64,000 bases of DNA from contig OY970834.1 in the NCBI GenBank assembly GCA_963853835.1, positions 37,169,257 to 37,233,256 of the forward strand. The letters are read 5' to 3'. Origin of the DNA: Calendula officinalis. Lineage: Eukaryota > Streptophyta > Magnoliopsida > Asterales > Asteraceae. The notes beneath the pieces are model-generated. The model was not told the origin of the DNA. It searched no databases and worked only from the letters and a program-made list of their open reading frames with translations. Position 1 is the stretch's first letter. Every line of letters starts with the position of its first letter. Made by a program: the position numbers and the translations under genes. This document shows, one piece after another, positions 57,045 to 64,000 of this stretch.

Positions 57045-57270
57045 TAATATTTGTGTATAAGATAACTACTTATTTCTGCCTATATTAGTTTGGTGCTTAG
57101 TTTTCTGACATATGCAGCTGTTAATTAGGATTATGAATATGATAGCATTACAACAAAGTTCAATAATTTCAAGGATCAAATTAGAAATTATGCTAAAAAA
57201 GCGATGGTTCTCAACAAATGCTAAAAAAGAAACTAAGACATTGAATGCAACACTTACATAGTGTTTGGCA
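57045..57270. other. Spacer
   Basis: AT-rich, nothing recognisable; leads into arm B of the duplication. Confidence 0.3.
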
Positions 57271-57536
57271 GAATTTAGCAAGAACGGCCGTTTTCTCATA
57301 CTCCACGGCGGCTGTTGCGGTGATTGGAGTTGAACGATTGGCTCGAGTTCACTTGATTGTGGCCCGCACATCAATATCACCAAACTTTAAAAATAAGTGA
57401 AAACGGCATGTTTGGCTAAGCTTTTTAAAAAAGGTTTATTGGCTTTTTAAAAACCTAAAATTAAGAAGTAATGGGCTCCTCTAACCAGCGGACTTGTGAA
57501 TAAAAATCCAAGAACACAAACCCGACATAAATTGAC
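57271..57536. repeat. Duplicated segment, arm B (left of the Copia element)
   Basis: TTGGCAGAATTTAGCAAGAACG to TTGGCTCGAG matches arm A at 46555-46635. After an extra stretch of about 75 bp, GGCTAAGCTTTTTAAAAAAGG to CCCGACATAAATTGAC matches 46630-46690 and 49960-50020. It lacks the SINE-like and LTR insertions of arm A. Confidence 0.8.
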
Positions 57537-57944
57537 TGTTAGAAATTGGGGCCTTTTAGGCTTACTTTGATGAAGAGGTTTTAAGGGAATTTGTTAGTGG
57601 GAAGTTTGGAAGAGAGGAAGACTTGGATTTTACAAAGGTGTTTGATTGTTATTGCTATGGCTTACAACTTATGGCTTGATTACAAATGAGGAGTACATCA
57701 CCTATTTATACTAGTCCATGGAACATTCTACACATTAGATATTTCCATGGATATCTAGATTTTTCTACTAGATATTTCCTACACATCTCTAGATTTTTCT
57801 TATAGATATTACACAAGAACATTCTACATAATATTTTCTAGATATTGGATTTGGGCTTTGCTAATTGTCTTTTGTCTTGGGCTTAAGATACTTCTTATTT
57901 GTTAGTCCAATACTATTGGGCTAAATCAAGTTTATAATCCAACA
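57537..57944 (-). repeat. 3' LTR of the Copia element (left on the plus strand)
   Basis: A 408-bp LTR, TGTTAG...CCAACA, apparently identical to 62024-62431. The polyprotein stop codon falls at 57932, inside this LTR's edge. Confidence 0.95.
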
Positions 57945-60900
57945 CCCCCCTTTAAACTTGATTTACCGACTCCAAGCATCATCCTTAGTCTTGAGAAATC
58001 TTTCTCCTTTAGTGGCTTGGTGAAGATGTCAGCAACTTGATCTTCGGATCTTGTATGTATCACTCGAACATCCTTCCTTGTAATGCATTCTCGAATATAA
58101 TGATATCGAGTGTTGATATGCTTACTTCGGTCATGATAGACTGGATTTTTCGCCAAGTCAATTGCCGATTTATTATCCACATATATCTCCGTTGCATCTC
58201 TTTGCTTCATGTGTAGCTCCTCCAACACATTTCTAAGCCATATTGCGTGACAAACACATGATGTTGCAGCTACGTACTCTGCTTCACAAGTGGACAAAGT
58301 AACGATAGGTTGCTTCTTTGATGACCAAGTGAAAGCAGTGTCACCAAGGTAGAATAAGAATCCACTTGTGCTTCTACTATCATCGTGATCTCCGGCCCAA
58401 TCACTGTCGTTATAACCTACAAGCTTGAAATCTTCACACGATGAGTAAAATAAACCGAAATCCAATGTACCTTTTATATATCGAAGGATCCTCTTGGCGG
58501 TCTTTAAGTGAGATGTAGTGGGTGCTTCCATGAACCGACTGATTATTCCCACTGAGAATAGTATGTCAGGTCTTGTACATGTCAAGTAGCGTAAGCTTCC
58601 GACAAGACTCTTGAATAGAGTTGGATCGACCGCTTCTCCTTCATCGTACTTAGTGTGCTTTGCACCATATGCGATGGGGGTGGCAATTGGTTTGCACTTC
58701 TCCATGCCAAACCTTTTCAATATCTCTTTTGCATATCCTTCTTGGCATATGAAAATTCCTTCTTCTGATTGCTTCACCTCTATGCCAAGGTAATAAGACA
58801 TGAGCCCAATATCCGTCATTTCAAACTCTCGTGCCATAGATCTCTTGAATTCATCGATCATGCTTTGGGAGTTTCCTGTGAATATGAGATCATCCACGTA
58901 CAAGCAAACAACCAATATATTTCCACTTGAAATTTTCACGTAAAGTGCATATTCACTTGGACATTTTGTGAAACCATTTTCTTGAAAATACTTATCAATT
59001 CTTGTATTCCAAGCACGTGGTGCTTGCTTTAGACCATATAAGGCCTTTTTCAGTTTTAGCACTTTACCTTCCTGTCCTTTGACAGCATACCCTTCTGGTT
59101 GCTCCAAATAAACTTCTTCTTCAAGAAATCCATTTAGAAAAGCGGACTTTACATCCATTTGATGGATTTTCCATTTAAACTGAGCAGCAATAGCTATTAT
59201 CATTCTTATAGTTTCTAAGCGAGCAACAGGAACAAATACCTCTTCATAGTCTATGCCATGTTTCTGCTTGTAACCTTTGGCCACAAGTCTTGCCTTGTAC
59301 TTCTCCACTTCTCCTTTGGCATTCTTCTTTGTTTTGTATACCCACTTGACTCCAATAGCCTTTTGCCCTCTCGGTAGAGATGTCAACTCCCACGTATCAT
59401 TCTTTTCTATTGACTTTATCTCCTCATCCATGGCTTGCCTCCATTTCTTGCTTTGCACAGCCTCCTCGAAGCTAAGAGGTTCGCAATCAGCATACAAGCA
59501 TAGAAGTGTTAGCTCGTCAATCTCATCAGTCTCATCATAGATCTCTTGTAAGCTTCTCATTTTTGGAGATCTTTCACTTGAACTTGAAGGCGAGTCTTGA
59601 GTTAAGGATGGACTTGGAGGTTGTTGAGCATCTTCATTTAAGTCGCATGTCTCATCTCCTTCGTTGAGACTAGGAAGGAAATCATACCGCTCGTGATCAT
59701 TCATATTCCAATCCCATGCTCCTTCTTCATCAAACTCCACGTCTCTACTTACAACCACCTTTCTTGTGTTTGGATTGTAGAGTTTGTAGCCTTTTGATTG
59801 CTTGTCGTAGCCAACGAAGATGTGCTTCTCGCTCCTATCATCAAGCTTAAGACGCCTTTGGCGCGGTACGTGAACATATGCTATGCTCCCAAATACTCGT
59901 AGATGTGAAACGCTAGGCTTTATTCCATTCCATGATTCTTGTGGAGTCTTGTTATCTAAGCTCTTGGACGGACACCGATTTGAGAGATAGACCGCACAAT
60001 CAACCGCTTCGGCCCAAAACTCCTTTGGCATCTTCTTAGTTTTCAACATACTTCGAACCATGTTGAGAATGGTTCTGTTCTTTCTCTCAACCACACCATT
60101 TTGTTGTGGAGAGTATGGAGTTGTTAAAAATCTACGGATCCCATTTTCTTCACAAAATTTGTTAAATTCTTTTGATAAAAATTCTCCACCTCTATCGGAT
60201 CTCATGGCTTTAATTTTTAAACATTTCTCCTTTTCAACCATTGCTTTAAATGTTTTAAAAGTGTCGAAAGCTTGGGATTTTTCTTTTAGAAAATAAACCC
60301 ATGTCTTTCGAGAAAAATCATCGATGAAAAGCATAAAATAATTATTCTTACCATGAGATGGTGGAGTAATGGGTCCACATAGATCTGTATGAATAAGTTG
60401 TAGTGGCTCCTTTGCTCTTGATGTTGCTTCTTTTGGGAACGGGTTTCTAGCATGCTTCCCAAGTAGACATCCTTCACATACTTGATTAGGATGATCTATA
60501 TGGGACAATCCTTTCACCATGCCCTTTGTAGACAACAATTTTAAGTCACCGAAGTTTAAGTGTCCATACCTCATATGCCAAAGCCATGAATGATCCTTCA
60601 AGCATGTCTTCAAGCATTTAACTTCATCATGTTCAACATTTAGAAGGAACATCCGGTTTTTACTCATGGGAACTTTGGTGATAAGCCTTCCTTCGTGGTT
60701 TCTTATTATAGCACTACGATCTTTTAAGTGTATATCGTAGTTTTTCTCCAAAAGTTGTCCCAAACTTAAAATATTGCTTTTAAGGCTTGGCACAAAGTAA
60801 ACTTCTGATATGAATTGGTGACTTCCATCTTTAGCAAGGATAAGTATTTTACCTTTTCCTTTCACCGTTGCCTTTGAGTTGTCCCCAAATGTGACGTTCC

Positions 60901-61996
60901 CTTTAACTTGCTCCATTTCTACAAACAAGCTTTCTTCACCGGTCATATGGCTACTTGCAGCGGAATCTAGATACCATGAAGTTCTTCTATTTTCTCGTTC
61001 ATCTTTGTTTGCCATCAACAAAGTGAGTTGAACATCATCTTGCAAATCCATAAGGTTAGCCTTCTCTTCCACTTGTCTTGCACTTCTACACTCGGTGGCG
61101 TAATGACCATACTTTTGACAATTATAGCATTGGATTTGAGTTTTACCTCCTCTTTGGGCGTAAGAACCTCTCCCACGACCTCTTCTAGAAGAAGACCATT
61201 GTGTATCTTCTTCTTTGTTTACTACTTCTCTATTTCCTCTTCCTCGTCCTCGTCCTTGGAATCCACCACGACTTCGGAAAGTACCACGTCCTCTTCCTTG
61301 GTCCTTTCCATGTACAAAGCTCTTTTCTCTTTCTTTGAAAGAGAGTTTTGAATATAGAGCTTCTTCCAAGGGTTCTTTCCCCCTTTTTTTCTTCATTTTC
61401 TCTTCATGGGCTTGTAGAGAACCCATGAGTTGATCAATGGTCATAGAGTCAATGTCTTTGGACTCCTCTATGGCCACAACGATATAGTCAAAGCTAGGTG
61501 TCAAAGAGCGAAGAATCTTTTCTATCACTCTTGTGTCACTCAAGCTTTCTCCATTTCTCTTCATCTCATTTGAGATGGTCAAGACACGAGTGAAATAATC
61601 CGAGATAGCTTCGGATTCTTCCATTTGTAGTCTTTCAAAATCTCCTCTTAGAGTTTGAAGGCGTACCTTTTTCACCTTATCAATTCCTTTGAAAGCATTT
61701 TGAAGAATCTCCCATGCTTCCTTGGAAGTAGTTGCATTTGCAACTTTCTCAAACATCGCATCATCTAAGCATTGATAGATGAGAGTGAGAGCACTTTGAT
61801 CCTTCTTTCTTGCTTTTAGCAATTCTCCCTTTTGGGTGGCATTTAAAGAACCTTCATCTTTAACTTCTTCATAGCCTTTCTCGACTACCTCCCATGCATC
61901 ATGTGAGCCGAGTAACGCCTTCATCCGGATACACCAACTACCATAGTTATCTTTGGTAAGACGAGGATATTGGAATGTATTCATCATGTTTGACAT
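57932..61996 (-). CDS. Copia Gag-Pol polyprotein
   Basis: 1354 codons, one frame, no stop or frameshift. Gag: residues ~1-285, with PRLTKDNYGSWCIRMKALLG near the start and an Arg/Gly-rich tail (GRGRGTFRSRGGFQGRGRGR). CCHC zinc knuckle: 290-303 (CYNCQKYGHYATEC). Protease: 341-353 (WYLDSAASSHMTG, active Asp 344; the DSAAS variant instead of DSG also occurs in some plant Copia). Integrase: H474, H479, C507, C510 zinc site and catalytic D537, D601, E637, with FWAEAV following. Reverse transcriptase: from about 860, WVYKTK, SAFLNG, catalytic YVDD at 1033-1036. RNase H: about 1210-1330 (NDSDWAG, STCEAEY, DNKSAIDLA). Gene order PR-INT-RT-RH defines Copia. The start at 61996 lies 12 bases past the primer site. 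Confidence 0.97.
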   Translation of the reverse strand: MSNMMNTFQYPRLTKDNYGSWCIRMKALLGSHDAWEVVEKGYEEVKDEGSLNATQKGELLKARKKDQSALTLIYQCLDDAMFEKVANATTSKEAWEILQNAFKGIDKVKKVRLQTLRGDFERLQMEESEAISDYFTRVLTISNEMKRNGESLSDTRVIEKILRSLTPSFDYIVVAIEESKDIDSMTIDQLMGSLQAHEEKMKKKRGKEPLEEALYSKLSFKEREKSFVHGKDQGRGRGTFRSRGGFQGRGRGRGNREVVNKEEDTQWSSSRRGRGRGSYAQRGGKTQIQCYNCQKYGHYATECRSARQVEEKANLMDLQDDVQLTLLMANKDERENRRTSWYLDSAASSHMTGEESLFVEMEQVKGNVTFGDNSKATVKGKGKILILAKDGSHQFISEVYFVPSLKSNILSLGQLLEKNYDIHLKDRSAIIRNHEGRLITKVPMSKNRMFLLNVEHDEVKCLKTCLKDHSWLWHMRYGHLNFGDLKLLSTKGMVKGLSHIDHPNQVCEGCLLGKHARNPFPKEATSRAKEPLQLIHTDLCGPITPPSHGKNNYFMLFIDDFSRKTWVYFLKEKSQAFDTFKTFKAMVEKEKCLKIKAMRSDRGGEFLSKEFNKFCEENGIRRFLTTPYSPQQNGVVERKNRTILNMVRSMLKTKKMPKEFWAEAVDCAVYLSNRCPSKSLDNKTPQESWNGIKPSVSHLRVFGSIAYVHVPRQRRLKLDDRSEKHIFVGYDKQSKGYKLYNPNTRKVVVSRDVEFDEEGAWDWNMNDHERYDFLPSLNEGDETCDLNEDAQQPPSPSLTQDSPSSSSERSPKMRSLQEIYDETDEIDELTLLCLYADCEPLSFEEAVQSKKWRQAMDEEIKSIEKNDTWELTSLPRGQKAIGVKWVYKTKKNAKGEVEKYKARLVAKGYKQKHGIDYEEVFVPVARLETIRMIIAIAAQFKWKIHQMDVKSAFLNGFLEEEVYLEQPEGYAVKGQEGKVLKLKKALYGLKQAPRAWNTRIDKYFQENGFTKCPSEYALYVKISSGNILVVCLYVDDLIFTGNSQSMIDEFKRSMAREFEMTDIGLMSYYLGIEVKQSEEGIFICQEGYAKEILKRFGMEKCKPIATPIAYGAKHTKYDEGEAVDPTLFKSLVGSLRYLTCTRPDILFSVGIISRFMEAPTTSHLKTAKRILRYIKGTLDFGLFYSSCEDFKLVGYNDSDWAGDHDDSRSTSGFLFYLGDTAFTWSSKKQPIVTLSTCEAEYVAATSCVCHAIWLRNVLEELHMKQRDATEIYVDNKSAIDLAKNPVYHDRSKHINTRYHYIRECITRKDVRVIHTRSEDQVADIFTKPLKEKDFSRLRMMLGVGKSSLKGGVGL

Positions 61997-62007
61997 CTTG
62001 ATCTTCT

Positions 62008-62020
62008 AGCTCTGATACCA
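62008..62020 (-). other. Primer-binding site of the Copia element
   Basis: Minus strand TGGTATCAGAGCT, three bases inside the 5' LTR at 62024, complementary to initiator tRNA-Met. Confidence 0.9.
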
Positions 62021-62023
62021 CTT

Positions 62024-62431
62024 TGTTAGAAATTGGGGCCTTTTAGGCTTACTTTGATGAAGAGGTTTTAAGGGAATTTGTTAGTGGGAAGTTTGGAAGA
62101 GAGGAAGACTTGGATTTTACAAAGGTGTTTGATTGTTATTGCTATGGCTTACAACTTATGGCTTGATTACAAATGAGGAGTACATCACCTATTTATACTA
62201 GTCCATGGAACATTCTACACATTAGATATTTCCATGGATATCTAGATTTTTCTACTAGATATTTCCTACACATCTCTAGATTTTTCTTATAGATATTACA
62301 CAAGAACATTCTACATAATATTTTCTAGATATTGGATTTGGGCTTTGCTAATTGTCTTTTGTCTTGGGCTTAAGATACTTCTTATTTGTTAGTCCAATAC
62401 TATTGGGCTAAATCAAGTTTATAATCCAACA
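62024..62431 (-). repeat. 5' LTR of the Copia element (right on the plus strand)
   Basis: 408 bp, TGTTAG...CCAACA on the plus strand, apparently identical to 57537-57944; TSD TTGAC follows at 62432-62436. Confidence 0.95.
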
Positions 62432-62436
62432 TTGAC

Positions 62437-62618
62437 ACCTCTAATCATAAGCGATTATTATGTGAATATACTCTATCTTACTTTCCATTTTTCAACCAGA
62501 TATGTTATGTTAACTCTAAATCATGTGAATATAGTTTCATTGTGGATCATGCTAATGTATCTAATTAGACATACATTTAATTAATCTGATAAAAATTAAA
62601 ATTGATGAAATCAAGAGG
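62437..62618. repeat. Duplicated segment, arm B (right of the Copia element)
   Basis: ACCTCTAATCATAAGCGATT onwards matches arm A from about 50021, with several deletions relative to A. It continues into relic gene copy B. Confidence 0.85.
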
Positions 62619-63390
62619 TCACATATCAAGTATAACGAAGAAGGTTAAATAAAAACAAAGAAAATAAAATGTATGGAGGTGTTGTATTGATTGGGTGATA
62701 TATATCCGTTTTAGAATGGTATTGTTGATGAAGGAGTAGGTTAGGACATTAGAATTGTTGTCCAAATCTAGCGTGTAGATATGACCTCCGTAAATGGAAT
62801 TGACGAGCAAGTTTGATCCATTCCTGGTTACGTGAAATTCTGGGTCGACAGGTAATGTCCATTCTCTAACTCCATCCATCATCCTCCACAGCTATCACGA
62901 TAAGTGAAGGCACCCTTGTAAATGCAAAGACGTGGTTGACACTCGACAAATGGAGGACCTTCTATCAATGTGAAGATCGATTTCAGTGTTGGTATCAAAT
63001 CGAATACGAGTCTCGCCTCCAAGAATGAACAAAGAAATAGATTGTTTCATTCAGGCAAATACCGAGATTCAACGGTCGAACCATGAATCGGATTTCTATG
63101 ATGACATTACCAGAATATGTTACCGTAAAAAGCCTGCAGAAGAGGTGTAATACATGATGACCTGTTATAATCTACATGATCGTATTTGGTTTTAGACTAT
63201 GCTCTCCAGTCAAAGGATTCCATAAAATTAGAATACGAAACCTATCCTTTATAATAATGCATACCAGTCCGATGCTAGAAGTTACAATCAGGGTTACTCA
63301 TGATCTCCAAGGGCGGTTGCACCTTCACAGTCAACGGAACTAAACTTGTATAGTAGGAGTAGTTTTTCCTGGTTGTTGATTGCGTGCATC
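62619..63390 (-). pseudogene. Decayed F-box-associated-domain-like gene, copy B
   Basis: Minus-strand counterpart of copy A. Recognisable pieces are AFTYRD/GCLHL before 62890, VDPEFHVTRNGSNLLVNS then GHIYTLDLDNNSNVLTYS (62850-62730), and upstream SSVD-like and NYSYY-like remains near 63350. It carries many stops and frameshifts, more than copy A. In A the segment after VTRNG reads YIYTRRIIMS and is broken, whereas B keeps a longer frame there, so the two copies decayed independently. Confidence 0.45.
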
Positions 63391-64000
63391 TTTTTCAATA
63401 TTGGTGTTGATATGAATGAATGCCATTGCTTGGAAACAAGCATGAATCGGACTAAAATCGTGCAACTTTAAATGGAAAGTATTCGTATAAATTTGTATAC
63501 AAACTAGAACTAGGATGATGATTCAGCAAAATAACAATCAAATCGAATGCATAATCGAATCAAAATCGAAGCAGATGGAAACAAAATTGGTTGGTAGGGC
63601 TACCTCGCTGCAAGTTGGTGATTTGTGAATGCGAATATGGGAGGCGAAGGGTATATATCCGTATTTGAAAACAATAATTTTGAGGGTGTTGAGTTTGTCG
63701 TCGCATGCTTGGGCTTAAGTGGTTAGGCCCATTTGTGTTTAGTAGATGATTATTGTCAGGATCGATTAACTATAGAGAAGTTAATAAACACCTTTAGATC
63801 TGATTGAATATAGAAGTTGCAGCGGATCAACACTATATCAATGTAATTAAGAACAATGAACTGTAAATAATATGCGAAAGTATTAAGAACACAGTTTCAC
63901 AAAAAGCTTCAATGTATATTATTGAGTTAACAATACACACGTACGTTTACAATTCGTAAGGAACTATTTATAATAGTCCTTGAAGCTAAACTATTTACCC
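63391..64000. other. Intergenic to window end
   Basis: No gene seen. From about 63754 (ATTGTCAGGATCGATTAACT) the AT-rich text could be the start of a further repeat cut by the window edge. Confidence 0.35.

Larger units (their letters stand above)
57537..62431 (-). mobile_element. Complete Ty1/Copia retrotransposon, minus orientation
   Basis: A 4895-bp element with perfect 5-bp TSD TTGAC (57532-57536 and 62432-62436). The two 408-bp LTRs (57537-57944 and 62024-62431) run TGTTAGAAATTGG to AATCCAACA and I see no difference between them. The primer site (minus TGGTATCAGAGCT, 62008-62020) and purine tract (minus AAGTTTAAAGGGGGG, about 57945-57959) are in place. One uninterrupted Gag-Pol ORF fills the middle. 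Identical LTRs and an intact ORF point to very recent insertion and probable competence. It split arm B of the local duplication. Confidence 0.96.

Overview
This window looks like nuclear DNA of a eudicot plant. The visible genes have spliced, AT-rich introns. The intergenic space is AT-rich and packed with LTR retrotransposons and small DNA transposons. The style of the Ty3/Gypsy and Copia copies would fit Asteraceae, but that is an impression and not a demonstrated placement.

Four host genes look intact, all on the minus strand: (1) the P-protein of glycine decarboxylase at 57-3398, nine exons visible, with the 3' end beyond the left edge; (2) an intronless NDR1/HIN1-like (LEA_2) membrane protein at 14083-14913; (3) an intronless DUF4408/DUF761 protein at 25013-25915; (4) a two-exon ZIP zinc/iron transporter at 38447-40116 whose intron carries a Tourist-like MITE. 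They have unrelated roles (photorespiration, membrane/defence, unknown, metal uptake) and form no functional cluster.

Most of the rest is mobile DNA whose borders can be read from target-site duplications (TSDs). One Gypsy family appears three times: solo LTRs at 8806-10553 (minus) and 18558-20467 (plus), and a 5' LTR with primer-binding site and broken gag at 53814-56370. A different solo LTR lies at 29602-30365. A complete Copia element with two apparently identical 408-bp LTRs and an uninterrupted 1354-codon polyprotein lies at 57537-62431. Non-autonomous hAT elements built of short repeated words, Stowaway and Tourist MITEs and Mutator-like elements fill much of the remainder. At 26210-27999 a hAT element sits inside a Mutator-like element, which sits inside a Tourist-like MITE.

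The most unusual object is a young non-autonomous LTR retrotransposon at 46812-49842. It has 308/309-bp LTRs, TSD GAATC, a Met-type primer-binding site and a purine tract, but no protease, integrase or reverse transcriptase. Its single 606-codon ORF starts Gag-like and ends in a segment resembling a KH RNA-binding domain of plant HEN4/PEPPER-type proteins. A PPR-motif-like fragment follows. This looks like capture of host RNA-binding genes. The element sits inside a SINE-like insertion, in one arm of a duplicated segment (about 46.5-51.1 kb and 57.3-63.4 kb). Each arm carries a decayed minus-strand gene resembling F-box-associated proteins, and the second arm was hit by the Copia element.
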